Source: SCRA01 sp035533275 (lineage in GTDB: Bacteria; Vulcanimicrobiota; Vulcanimicrobiia; Vulcanimicrobiales; SCRA01). Taken from it: a DNA stretch of 44,750 bases. Where the stretch lies: NCBI GenBank assembly GCA_035533275.1, contig DATLUD010000021.1:1-44750 (forward strand), given 5' to 3'. The notes beneath the pieces are model-generated. The model had not been told where the DNA came from and made no database searches. It saw only the letters and a program-made list of their open reading frames with translations. The translations under genes were made by a program, and so were the position numbers. How positions within the stretch are numbered: position 1 is the first letter of the stretch; every line of letters begins with the position of its first letter. Below are positions 16,919-24,847 of this stretch, one piece after another.

Positions 16919-19092
16919 AGGCCTCCCCGCTGCGCGCCGAGGTTTGGCCGGGGCGTCCCTATCCGCTGGGCGCCACGTGGGACGGGACCGGCGTCAACTT
17001 CGCGCTCTTCTCCGCCAACGCCGAGAAGGTGGAGCTCTGCCTCTTCGATGGTCGCGGACGCCGCGAGCTGCGCCGCGTGGCGCTGCCGGAGTACACGGAT
17101 CAGGTGTGGCACGGCTACCTCCACGACGTCCAGCCGGGGACGCTCTACGGCTACCGCGTCTACGGCCCGTACGATCCCCAGCGCGGCCACCGCTTCAACG
17201 GGAACAAGCTGCTGCTCGATCCCTACGCCAAGGCCGTCGCCGGGACGCTGCGCTGGAGCGACGCGCATTTCGGCTACCGCGTGGGGGCTCCGCGGGGAGA
17301 TCTCTCGTTCGACCGCCGCGACAACGCGCGCGGCATGCCCAAGTGCGTGGTCGTCGACACCGCTTTCACGTGGGGCAACGACGCTCACCCGCGCAGAAAT
17401 TGGCACGAGACGATCGTCTACGAGGCTCACGTGCGCGGCTTCACCAAGCGCCATCCGGAGGTCCCGCCCGGCCTGCGCGGCACCTTTGCGGGGCTCGGGT
17501 CACGGGCGGCGATCGACCACTTGGAGCGCCTGGGCGTCACGGCGATCGAGCTCCTGCCGGTGCACGCCTTCGTCGACGACCGCTTCCTCGTGGCCAAGGG
17601 GCTGCGCAACTACTGGGGCTACAACTCCATCGGCTTCTTCGCCCCCGAGCCGCGCTATCTGGGCGGCGAGGCGCTCGGCGAGTTCAAGACGATGGTGAGG
17701 CACCTCCACGACGTCGGCATCGAGATCATCCTGGACGTCGTCTACAACCATACGGCGGAGGGCAACGAGCTGGGCCCGACGCTCAGCTTCAGAGGGATCG
17801 ACAACGCCTCGTACTATCGCTTGGTGCCCGGGGACGAGCGGCGCTACGAGGATTTCGCCGGCTGCGGCAACACGCTCAACCTGCAGCATCCGCGCGTGCT
17901 GCAGATCGTGATGGACTCGCTGCGGTACTGGGTCGAGGAGATGCACGTCGACGGCTTTCGCTTCGACCTCGCCACCGCTCTGGCGCGCGAGGGCCACGGC
18001 TTCGACGGCTCCAGCGCCTTCCTGGACGCGGTCAGCCAAGATCCGGTGCTGGCGCGCGTCAAGCTCATCGCCGAGCCGTGGGACTTGGGTCCGGGAGGCT
18101 ATCGGCTGGGCGGGTTCCCGCCGGGATGGTCGGAGTGGAACGACCGCTATCGCGACACGGTGCGGCGCTTCTGGACCGGGCACGAGGGCATGGTGCCGAG
18201 CTTCGGGTCCAGCCTCTGCGGCTCGAGCGAGCTCTTCATGCGCGCCGGCCGCCGGCCGCGCGCCAGCGTCAACTTCGTCACGGCGCACGACGGGTTCACC
18301 TTGCGCGATCTGGTCTCGTACGACCGCAAGCACAACGAGGCCAACCGCGCCGACAACGCCGACGGAGCTGCCGCCAACTGGAGCTGGAACTGCGGGGCTG
18401 AGGGCGAGACCGATGATCCCGCGATCGCGGCCCTGCGCATCCAGCAGCAGCGCAATCTCCTGGTGACGCTGCTGCTCTCGCAGGGCATCCCCATGCTGCG
18501 GGCCGGCGACGAGCTCGGTCACACCCAAGGCGGCAACAACAACGCCTTCTGCCAGGACAACGAGACGAGCTGGCTGGATTGGGACGTGAGCGAGGAGTAC
18601 CGCGAAGGGATCGAGCGCTTCGTCCAGACGCTCGTGCGCTTGCGGCGGGACCATCCGGCCTTGCGCCGTCCCCGGTTCTTCCGCGGCGTCTCGATCCCGG
18701 CGAGCGACCTCAAGGACGTCACCTGGATCCGCGCCGACGGCAGCGAGATGGAGCAAGCCGATTGGCACGACATGCGCGCGCGCAGCATCGGGGCGCTCAT
18801 CGGAGGCGATCCCGCCGACATGTTCGTGGGCCTGCACGGCTATCCGGAGGTGGACGACAGCTTCCTGCTGTTGGCCAACGCCAATCCCGATCCGATGGAG
18901 TTCACCCTGCCGCTCGCCGGAGGCCGCACCACGTGGCATCTGGTCGTCGAGAGCAGCTGGCCCCACCCGCTCGCGCCGGGGACGCCGTTCCCGTCGGGGG
19001 TGCCCTACGTCGTGCGGGGACGCTCCGTCTCGCTCTTCACCGCGGCCAACCCGGTCGCCGCGGCGCGCTCGACGCGCGAGAGGGAGTCGTGA
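16915..19092 (+). CDS. glgX: Glycogen debranching enzyme
   Basis: 725 residues from GTG 16915, overlapping glgB by four bases. It hydrolyses alpha-1,6 branches, preferring short branches left by phosphorylase. A CBM48 N-terminus (PLGATWDGTGVNFALFSANA near residue 15) and the isoamylase-type YGYRVYGPYDPQ.GHRFN.NKLLLDPYAK block identify the family. The GH13 catalytic regions are DVVYNHTAEG, DGFRFDLATAL, LIAEPWDLGPGGY and VTAHDGFTL.D, all intact. GNNNAFCQDNETSWLDW is characteristic of GlgX/TreX. No glgP, glgA or glgC lies in the window, so the rest of the glycogen pathway must be elsewhere. It overlaps malQ by four bases. Confidence 0.96.
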   Translation: MKASPLRAEVWPGRPYPLGATWDGTGVNFALFSANAEKVELCLFDGRGRRELRRVALPEYTDQVWHGYLHDVQPGTLYGYRVYGPYDPQRGHRFNGNKLLLDPYAKAVAGTLRWSDAHFGYRVGAPRGDLSFDRRDNARGMPKCVVVDTAFTWGNDAHPRRNWHETIVYEAHVRGFTKRHPEVPPGLRGTFAGLGSRAAIDHLERLGVTAIELLPVHAFVDDRFLVAKGLRNYWGYNSIGFFAPEPRYLGGEALGEFKTMVRHLHDVGIEIILDVVYNHTAEGNELGPTLSFRGIDNASYYRLVPGDERRYEDFAGCGNTLNLQHPRVLQIVMDSLRYWVEEMHVDGFRFDLATALAREGHGFDGSSAFLDAVSQDPVLARVKLIAEPWDLGPGGYRLGGFPPGWSEWNDRYRDTVRRFWTGHEGMVPSFGSSLCGSSELFMRAGRRPRASVNFVTAHDGFTLRDLVSYDRKHNEANRADNADGAAANWSWNCGAEGETDDPAIAALRIQQQRNLLVTLLLSQGIPMLRAGDELGHTQGGNNNAFCQDNETSWLDWDVSEEYREGIERFVQTLVRLRRDHPALRRPRFFRGVSIPASDLKDVTWIRADGSEMEQADWHDMRARSIGALIGGDPADMFVGLHGYPEVDDSFLLLANANPDPMEFTLPLAGGRTTWHLVVESSWPHPLAPGTPFPSGVPYVVRGRSVSLFTAANPVAAARSTRERES

Positions 19093-21263
19093 ACGGCGAT
19101 CCCCTCGATCCGCTCGACGCCCTAGCCGCGCGCGCCGGCATCGAGCTCACCTACGTCGACTACTGGGGTGTGGCGCGACGCATCTCACCCGCCGTCCGCG
19201 CGGCGCTCCTGAGCGCGCTGGGATACCACGCAAACGACGCTCTCGAAGCCGCCGCGCGCCTCGAACATCTCGAGGCACGCGCCTGGCGCCGGCGCGTCGA
19301 GCCCGTCACGGTCGTCGGCGTCCACCGTCAGCCCGCCACCATCGCGATCGTGCGCGAGCGCGATGAGAGCGCTCGGCTCGCCTGGAACCTCGTGGAGGAG
19401 GGTGGGGCCGAGCACGAAGGGGAGTTGGACGGCGAGCGCCTTGCGCTGCTCTCCACGCGCACGCTCGACGGACGTGTGCTGGAGCGCCGCGCGTTCGCCT
19501 TGCCGCGCACCTTGCCGTTGGGGTATCATCGGCTGCGCGTGCATGACCGCTCCGAGGTTGAGGCGGCACGCGCGGCGATCATCGTCGTGCCGCCTGCGTG
19601 CTATCTTCCGCCGGCACTCGAGGCGGGGCGGCGCCTGTGGGGCTTGAGCGCTCAACTCTACGGGCTGCGCTCGGAAGCGAACTGGGGGATCGGCGATCTT
19701 GGCGATCTTCGGCGCCTGGCGGAGATCGCGGCGGATGCCGGGGCCGGCGTGATCGGCATCAGCCCCCTGCACGCGTTGGACGCGTGCAGGCCGGAGGCCG
19801 CGAGTCCTTACTCCCCGTCGAGCCGTCTCATGCTCAACGCGCTCTTCGTCGACGTCGAGGGCGTTCCGGACCTCGCCGAGAGCGCGGAGGCGCGCCGCTT
19901 CATGGAGGCTCCGGACTTTGCTCGCGCGCTGGCGGCGCAACGCGCCGCGGAACGCGTCGACTACGGCGCCGTGGCCCAGAGCAAGCACGCCGTCCTGCGG
20001 CTCCTGTACGCGTCGTTCCGGCGCCGCCATCTCGACGGGCGAGCCTCGGCGCGCGGCGCGGCGTTCCGGCGCTTCGTGCGCGAGCACGAGCAGACGCTGG
20101 AACGCTGGGGGACGTACCACGCCCTAGCCGAAGACGTGGGTTCCGGCGATTGGCGCACGTGGCCGGCGGCGTACCGCGATCCAGCGGCCGCCCCCGTCGT
20201 CCTGTTCGCCAAGACCCATCGCGAGCGCGTCGAGTATCATCAGTACGTGCAGTGGCTCGCGGACGAGCAGCTCGCGGCCGCGGGCGGCGCCGCGCAACGC
20301 ACCGCGCTGGGCCTGTACCGTGATCTGGCGGTGGCGGCCGACGCCGGGGGCGCGGATGGCTGGATGCACCAGAGGCTTCAACTCTCCGGCGTTCACGTCG
20401 GAGCTCCGCCCGACCCGCTCAACCATCGCGGGCAAGACTGGGGGCTCGCCCCATGGGATCCCGACGCCATGCGGGAGGACGAGTACGCCTCGTTCGTCGC
20501 GCTGCTTCGCGCGAACATGCGGCACACGGGCGTCATCCGCCTCGACCACGTGATGGCGCTCGCACGTCTCTATTGGATTCCCGAAGGCGCCGCGGCGGAC
20601 GAGGGCGCCTACGTCCGCTACCCCTTCGAGGACCTCTTGGGTCTCGTGGCGCTCGAGAGCGTCCGCAACCGTTGCATCGTCGTCGGCGAGGACCTCGGCA
20701 CCATTCCTTCGGGGATGCGCGAGCGCTTGGCCGAGGCGCGCCTCCTTTCGTGCCGCCTGCTCTACTTTGAGCATGATGCCGCCGGTCAGCCGAGGGCTCC
20801 CGAGGCATACCCCCAACTGGCCCTCGTGAGCACGGGGACCCACGACCTTCCGTCGCTCGCTGCGTTTTGGCGCGGAAGCGACATCGATCTGCGGGAGAGG
20901 ATCGGGCTCTACCGATCGCCGGAGGAGGCGGAAGCCGCGCGCCGTGCGCGCGCGCGAGAGCGGCTCGTGCTCGCGGCGGCGCTCGGCGTGCGAGCACCTG
21001 AGGAGGTAACGCCCGCGGCCGTCGACGATGAGGAGCTCGTGTGCCGCGCCTACGCTTATCTCGCGCGGACGCCGGCCCTGATCCTTGCCGTGCAGCTCGA
21101 AGACGTTTGCGCGCAACTCGTCCCCGTGAACGTCCCGGGCACGGGACTCGAGCAGCCGAACTGGCGGGAACGTCTGCCGCTCACGCTCGAGGAGCTCGCC
21201 GTCAGCCCGCGCGTGCGATTCCTCGCCGACCTGCTCTCGCGTGAGCGCCCGCCGGCCGGCTGA
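19089..21263 (+). CDS. malQ: 4-alpha-glucanotransferase (GH77)
   Basis: 724 residues from GTG 19089, overlapping glgX by four bases. It disproportionates malto-oligosaccharides released by GlgX. The first 170 residues are a variable N-terminal region, as in the long bacterial MalQ type. The GH77 domain begins with LWGLSAQLYGLRSEANWGIGD and has PYSPSSR, the GAPPDPLNHRGQDWGLAPW loop, the nucleophile Asp in RLDHVM and the acid/base Glu in VVGEDLG, then STGTHDLPS. It closes the GH13-glgB-glgX-malQ run. The next gene follows after a 44-base gap with a GC hairpin at 21281-21295. Confidence 0.95.
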   Translation: MNGDPLDPLDALAARAGIELTYVDYWGVARRISPAVRAALLSALGYHANDALEAAARLEHLEARAWRRRVEPVTVVGVHRQPATIAIVRERDESARLAWNLVEEGGAEHEGELDGERLALLSTRTLDGRVLERRAFALPRTLPLGYHRLRVHDRSEVEAARAAIIVVPPACYLPPALEAGRRLWGLSAQLYGLRSEANWGIGDLGDLRRLAEIAADAGAGVIGISPLHALDACRPEAASPYSPSSRLMLNALFVDVEGVPDLAESAEARRFMEAPDFARALAAQRAAERVDYGAVAQSKHAVLRLLYASFRRRHLDGRASARGAAFRRFVREHEQTLERWGTYHALAEDVGSGDWRTWPAAYRDPAAAPVVLFAKTHRERVEYHQYVQWLADEQLAAAGGAAQRTALGLYRDLAVAADAGGADGWMHQRLQLSGVHVGAPPDPLNHRGQDWGLAPWDPDAMREDEYASFVALLRANMRHTGVIRLDHVMALARLYWIPEGAAADEGAYVRYPFEDLLGLVALESVRNRCIVVGEDLGTIPSGMRERLAEARLLSCRLLYFEHDAAGQPRAPEAYPQLALVSTGTHDLPSLAAFWRGSDIDLRERIGLYRSPEEAEAARRARARERLVLAAALGVRAPEEVTPAAVDDEELVCRAYAYLARTPALILAVQLEDVCAQLVPVNVPGTGLEQPNWRERLPLTLEELAVSPRVRFLADLLSRERPPAG

Positions 21264-21307
21264 GGCGGGCCCTTGCGCGCGCGGGCCTCGCCCGCAGATG
21301 AACGGCG

Positions 21308-21892
21308 ATGGACCTGCTTTCTTGGCTTCTCCCGCCGCGCTGCGGAGGCTGCGGCCGGCGCGGAGACGGATTCTGCCTTTCCTGCCGCGCGGCGTGCGCG
21401 CTCGAGCGCTTCGTGCTGCCGGGCGAGACCCGGCTCCCCGTCACGGCGCTCGGACGCTACGAGGGGAGCCTGCGCCGCGCGGTCCTCGCGCTCAAGCGCG
21501 GCCGGCGCGACGTCGCGCGCGCGCTTGGCGCGGCCCTCTCCGAGTTTCGCGCCGCTCATGAGCTGGTCGTGCCGGCCCCGACGTCGCCGGAACGCGCGCG
21601 TCGGCGTGGCTTCGACCAGGGGCTGCTGTTGGCGAAGGCCTTCGGCGGCGAGCGCGGCGCGATCGCCTTGGCGCTGGAGGGGGCGAGCCAGCGCGGCGCC
21701 TCGCGCGGCGAGCGCCTCGCGCGGCGCATCCGGCTGGTGCGCGGCTCGCCCGCGGGGCGGCGCATCGTGCTGGTCGACGACGTCTGCTCGACGGGCGGGA
21801 CGCTGTTGGCCTGCGCGAACGCGCTGCGGGCGGCGGGGGCGGTCTCGGTTCGCGCGGTGGTCGTGGCGCGAGCGGAGCGCCGGCCGTGGTGA
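21308..21892 (+). CDS. comF: ComF-like phosphoribosyltransferase-fold protein
   Basis: 194 residues from ATG 21308. The N-terminus carries CGGCG...FCLSC, a four-cysteine zinc site. YEGSLRRAVLALKRGRR, VPAPTSPERARRRGFDQ and the phosphoribosyltransferase loop IVLVDDVCSTGGTL follow in the order seen in ComF/GntX proteins. In naturally transformable bacteria ComF is needed for DNA uptake and helps single-stranded DNA handling. In many others its role is unclear. No other competence gene is nearby. It sits alone between malQ and ribD and may simply be co-transcribed with one of them. Confidence 0.88.
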   Translation: MDLLSWLLPPRCGGCGRRGDGFCLSCRAACALERFVLPGETRLPVTALGRYEGSLRRAVLALKRGRRDVARALGAALSEFRAAHELVVPAPTSPERARRRGFDQGLLLAKAFGGERGAIALALEGASQRGASRGERLARRIRLVRGSPAGRRIVLVDDVCSTGGTLLACANALRAAGAVSVRAVVVARAERRPW

Positions 21893-21908
21893 GCGAAGCC
21901 AGCGCGCG

Positions 21909-22991
21909 ATGCTCTCGGATGAGGACCTCCATCACCTGCGTCGCGCGGTCGAGCTGGGACGCCGCGGCCTCGGCGACGTCTCGCCGAATCCCCCCGTCGG
22001 CGCCGTGCTGGTGCGGAACGGCAACGTGGTGGGCGAAGGCTGGCATCGCGGCGCGGGCCTGGCGCATGCGGAGGTGGAGGCGCTCGCAGCGGCCGGCGAC
22101 GCCGCGCGTGGGGCGACCGCATACGTCTCCCTCGAGCCGTGCAACCACGTGGGGCGCACGGGACCGTGCACGGCGGCGCTCGCGGAAGCCGGCGTCGCGC
22201 GCGTGGTCTTCGGCGCGAGCGACCCGAACGCCGAGGCCGCCGGCGGCGCGTCGGCGTTGCGGGCCATGGGCATCGAGGCGGTGGACGCCGGGCTCGCGGA
22301 GGCGCGGCGCTTGATCGAGGCGTTCGAGATCGCGCTCGATGCCGACCGCCCCTACCTCGCGTTGAAGATGGCGGCCTCGGTGAACGGAGCGATCGCGGCG
22401 CGAGGCGGAGAGCGGCGCTGGCTCACGGGGGAGGCGGCGCGCGCGCTGGTGCGGGGACTGCGCATCGAGCACGACGCGGTGATGGTCGGGGCGGGGACCG
22501 TGCGCGTCGACGATCCGCAGCTCACGGTGCGGCCGCCGCATGCGCGACGGGTTCCGTATCGCCGCGTCGTGATCTGCGAGCGCGATCCGATCCCCGCGGC
22601 GAGCCGGGTGCTCGATCGAGCGGACGGCGTCGAGACGGTGATCGTCGCGCCGCGGACGCGCGCCGCGCTCTTTCGCGAGCTCGAAGGGCGCGCGAGCATC
22701 GTGTACGCCCCGGATCGCGACGGGCAGCTCGATCTGCGCGCGGCGCTGCGGGAGCTCAAGACGATGGGGATTCGCAGCGCCTTGTGCGAAGGAGGCCCGA
22801 CGCTCGCCGCGAGGCTTCTGGCTCACGGCTTGGTGGATCGCATTCACTGGCTCGTGGCGCCGGCGATGATCGCGGGATCGGCGGCCGTCCCCTCCGTCGC
22901 CGGCGTCGAGGAGGTCGATCTCTCGGGCTGGCGCTTCGACGAGGTGCGCCGCGTGGGCGACGACGTCTATCTCTCCGGGAGGATTCGCTAG
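21909..22991 (+). CDS. ribD: Bifunctional riboflavin deaminase/reductase
   Basis: 360 residues from ATG 21909. It carries out deamination of the pyrimidine product of GTP cyclohydrolase II and then reduction of its ribosyl side chain. The N-terminal deaminase has the zinc site HAEVEAL (near 57-63) and PCNHVGRTGPC (near 77-87; the usual PCSH.GRTPPC is slightly changed but the Cys and His are kept). The C-terminal reductase has LKMAASVNGAIAARGGE, DAVMVGAGTVRVDDP and the EGGPTLAARLL stretch. Length and domain order are standard. ribE follows after three bases. No FMN riboswitch was recognised upstream. Confidence 0.95.
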   Translation: MLSDEDLHHLRRAVELGRRGLGDVSPNPPVGAVLVRNGNVVGEGWHRGAGLAHAEVEALAAAGDAARGATAYVSLEPCNHVGRTGPCTAALAEAGVARVVFGASDPNAEAAGGASALRAMGIEAVDAGLAEARRLIEAFEIALDADRPYLALKMAASVNGAIAARGGERRWLTGEAARALVRGLRIEHDAVMVGAGTVRVDDPQLTVRPPHARRVPYRRVVICERDPIPAASRVLDRADGVETVIVAPRTRAALFRELEGRASIVYAPDRDGQLDLRAALRELKTMGIRSALCEGGPTLAARLLAHGLVDRIHWLVAPAMIAGSAAVPSVAGVEEVDLSGWRFDEVRRVGDDVYLSGRIR

Positions 22992-22994
22992 GAG

Positions 22995-23603
22995 ATGTTC
23001 ACGGGTTTGATCGAGCACGGCGGCCGCGTGCGGGCGGCCACCGCCGCGCAAGGCGGCGTTCGGCTCGCGATCGTGTGTCCCACGCTGCGCGCGGACGGCA
23101 TCGCCGTCAAGGACTCGATCGCCGTCAACGGCGTCTGCCTCACCGCGGTCGAGGTGGACGAGGCGGGCTTCGCGGCGGAGATCGTGCCCGAGACGCTGGC
23201 CCGCTCGAATCTGGGCGCGCTCGTGCCGGGCGATTCCGTCAACGTCGAGGGCTCGCTGCGCTTGGGCGACCGCGTTGGGGGCCACTTCGTCTACGGGCAC
23301 GTGGATGCGTGCGTGGAGATTCTGGCCAAGGAGCGTGAGGGTCAGGGGTGGCGCCTGCGCGTGGAGCGCCCGGGGCCGCTTGCCGCCATGCTGGCGGAGA
23401 AGGCCTTCGTCGCGCTGGACGGCGTGAGCGTGACGATCGCGGCGGTGGGCGCGGGATGGCTCGAGGTGGCCCTGATTCCCGAGACCGCGCGCCGCACCAC
23501 CCTCGGCGAGAAGAGCGTCGGGGATCGAGTCAACGTCGAGGTCGACCCGGTGGCCCGCTACGCGGCTGCCGCGGTAGCCGCGCTGATGGAGCGTCGAGTG
23601 TGA
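22995..23603 (+). CDS. ribE: Riboflavin synthase, alpha subunit type
   Basis: 202 residues from ATG 22995, preceded by TAGGAG. It dismutates two molecules of 6,7-dimethyl-8-ribityllumazine to riboflavin. The start MFTGLIEHGGRV and the paired lumazine-binding repeats are diagnostic: DSIAVNGVCLTAV near 37-49 and a second FVALDGVSVTIA near 135-146. GHFVYGHVD separates them. Both halves of the tandem repeat are complete. It overlaps the next small gene (GTGTGA), so ribD-ribE and the two following genes appear to be one transcriptional unit. Confidence 0.95.
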   Translation: MFTGLIEHGGRVRAATAAQGGVRLAIVCPTLRADGIAVKDSIAVNGVCLTAVEVDEAGFAAEIVPETLARSNLGALVPGDSVNVEGSLRLGDRVGGHFVYGHVDACVEILAKEREGQGWRLRVERPGPLAAMLAEKAFVALDGVSVTIAAVGAGWLEVALIPETARRTTLGEKSVGDRVNVEVDPVARYAAAAVAALMERRV

Positions 23604-23863
23604 GCGATCTGGCTTGGGCCGTGCGCATCGTGGTGATGGTCTTCGGCGCGGTGGGCTTCGTGACGGCGCTGGGATTCTACGGGCGTCTGCAAGAGAGCAA
23701 CCCGCGCGTGGCGCCGCAGAGGCAGTTGCTGATGCTGTTCGCGGGCATCGTGGGCTACGCGGGGTCGTCCTTCCTGCCGGTGCCGTGGTCGTTCCTCTGC
23801 GAGATCGTGGGCCTTGCGCTCGTGCTGCCGTGGGTCATTGGCACGATGCGGAGGCGGGCATGA
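23600..23863 (+). CDS. Small membrane protein of unknown function
   Basis: 87 residues from GTG 23600, overlapping ribE by four bases and the following gene by four bases, so it is almost certainly translated. Three hydrophobic stretches are visible, about residues 8-27, 42-60 and 62-80. They are separated by a short basic loop (RLQESNPRVAPQRQ), and the chain ends in a positive MRRRA tail. I recognise no family. Its place between riboflavin synthase and a thioesterase could mean a transport or membrane-support role, but nothing in the sequence shows it. Confidence 0.7.
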   Translation: MSDLAWAVRIVVMVFGAVGFVTALGFYGRLQESNPRVAPQRQLLMLFAGIVGYAGSSFLPVPWSFLCEIVGLALVLPWVIGTMRRRA

Positions 23864-24294
23864 GCGAGGCGCACTTCACCGTGGCGGACCGCGTGCGCTG
23901 GAGCGAGGTGGACCGCGCGGGCATCATCTACTTCGGGGCATACGTGCGGTTCATCGAGCTGGCCGAGACGGAGATGCTGCGCACCGTGGGTCTTCCCTTC
24001 AGCGAGATCTTCGACCGCTTCGACATCTGGCTGCCGCGCGTGCACCTGGAGTTCGACTTCTTCTCGCCGGCCCGTCTGGACGAGATGCTCGAGGTGCGTA
24101 CCACCATCGAGCGCATCGGCCGGTCCAGCATCGCCACCCGCATGGAGATGTGGAGCTTGGCTTCGGGCGTCCAGTGCGCCGCGGCGCGCATGATCGTTGC
24201 CTGCGTGGATCGCGAGACGTTGACGTCTCAACCGCTGCCCGAGGGCATTCTGAGCGCCCTGGCGCCCTACGCCAAACCCGAGAGCGAGGGTTAG
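23860..24294 (+). CDS. 4HBT/YbgC-type acyl-CoA thioesterase
   Basis: 144 residues from ATG 23860, overlapping the upstream membrane gene by four bases. It has the hotdog fold of the 4-hydroxybenzoyl-CoA thioesterase family. The signature RWSEVDRAGIIYFGAYVRFIELAE-type start places the likely catalytic Asp at about residue 18, followed by the YF.AY helix. FDFFSPARLDEMLEV is the second conserved strand pair. These proteins hydrolyse acyl-CoA or acyl-ACP thioesters; the substrate is not predictable. It ends the ribD-ribE transcription unit and converges on the Fur-family gene. Confidence 0.85.
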   Translation: MSEAHFTVADRVRWSEVDRAGIIYFGAYVRFIELAETEMLRTVGLPFSEIFDRFDIWLPRVHLEFDFFSPARLDEMLEVRTTIERIGRSSIATRMEMWSLASGVQCAAARMIVACVDRETLTSQPLPEGILSALAPYAKPESEG

Positions 24295-24297
24295 CCC

Positions 24298-24320
24298 CCG
24301 CCGGTCATGCGGCCGGGCGG
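24298..24320. terminator. Hairpin between convergent genes, possible terminator
   Basis: CCGCCGG (24298-24304) faces CCGGGCGG (24313-24320) with one bulged base and an eight-base loop, in the 30-base gap between the thioesterase and the converging Fur-family gene. The position suits a shared terminator. No T-run is present on either side, so intrinsic termination is unproven. Confidence 0.35.
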
Positions 24321-24324
24321 ATCT

Positions 24325-24729
24325 TCAGTGCGAGGCGGCCCGGCACTCCGCGCAGAGGCCCGTCAACTGGAGCGTCGGCGCGTGGACTTCGACGCCGTGC
24401 TCGGCGGCGAAGGGGCGCCAGAGCTCCTCGGGCACCTCGACGGCCACGTCGATCAGCGCGCCGCACCGCTCGCACGCGAAGTGCCCGTGCTCACCGGTCT
24501 CGCGGTCGTAGATGGTCGACTTGCCGTCGACCGACGGAAACGCGCGGATGAGCCCCTGGTCGGAAAGGCGTTGGAGGGCACGGTAGACGGTCGTGTAGCC
24601 GATCTTCGGGTTGATCGCCCGTGCCCGCGCATAGATGTCGGCCACCGTCAGGTGCTGCTCGTTCGTCCGCACGACGTCGAGGACCAGCCGGTGGTTGCGG
24701 GGCAAGCGAGCCTCCGAAGTGGAAATCAT
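24325..24729 (-). CDS. Fur-family metal/peroxide-responsive repressor
   Basis: 134 residues from the minus-strand ATG at 24729. A longer in-frame reading to 24870 lacks support and would cross the promoter region. The N-terminal winged helix includes RNHRLVLDVV, TVADIYARAR and the recognition helix region GYTTVYRALQRLSDQGLI. The C-terminal dimerisation and metal-binding part has EHGHFACERCG and a final LCAECRA, giving two CxxC pairs for a structural zinc as in Fur and PerR. Whether it senses iron, zinc or peroxide cannot be decided. It is divergent from ribBA with 118 bases between start codons. In some bacteria riboflavin genes belong to the Fur regulon, so it may control ribBA-ribH. Confidence 0.88.
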   Translation of the reverse strand: MISTSEARLPRNHRLVLDVVRTNEQHLTVADIYARARAINPKIGYTTVYRALQRLSDQGLIRAFPSVDGKSTIYDRETGEHGHFACERCGALIDVAVEVPEELWRPFAAEHGVEVHAPTLQLTGLCAECRAASH

Positions 24730-24739
24730 GTTCACTCCA

Positions 24740-24768
24740 AACCTATCACGACGGGAGGCGGGTGTCAA
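24740..24768 (-). promoter_or_regulatory. Promoter of the Fur-family gene
   Basis: On the minus strand, TTGACA (24763-24768) is followed after exactly 17 bases by TAGGTT (24740-24745). A start site about seven bases on would fall near 24733, only three to five bases before the ATG at 24729. The transcript would be almost leaderless and would lose most of the GGAGTG sequence that otherwise looks like a ribosome site. Confidence 0.55.
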
Positions 24769-24811
24769 TGACGGACCGGGGGCGCCCGTGGCGCGGCTCC
24801 GAGGAAGGTCG

Positions 24812-24840
24812 TTGACAGTTGTTAAGTCCAAGCGTAGCAT
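24812..24840 (+). promoter_or_regulatory. Promoter of the HTH-ribBA gene
   Basis: A perfect -35 TTGACA (24812-24817) is followed after 17 bases by TAGCAT (24835-24840). The expected start site is at about 24847, immediately before ATG 24848. This predicts a leaderless mRNA that begins with the HTH-ribBA start codon. ATG 24839 overlaps the -10 element and cannot be the start of this transcript. Confidence 0.65.
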
Positions 24841-24847
24841 GCGGTGG

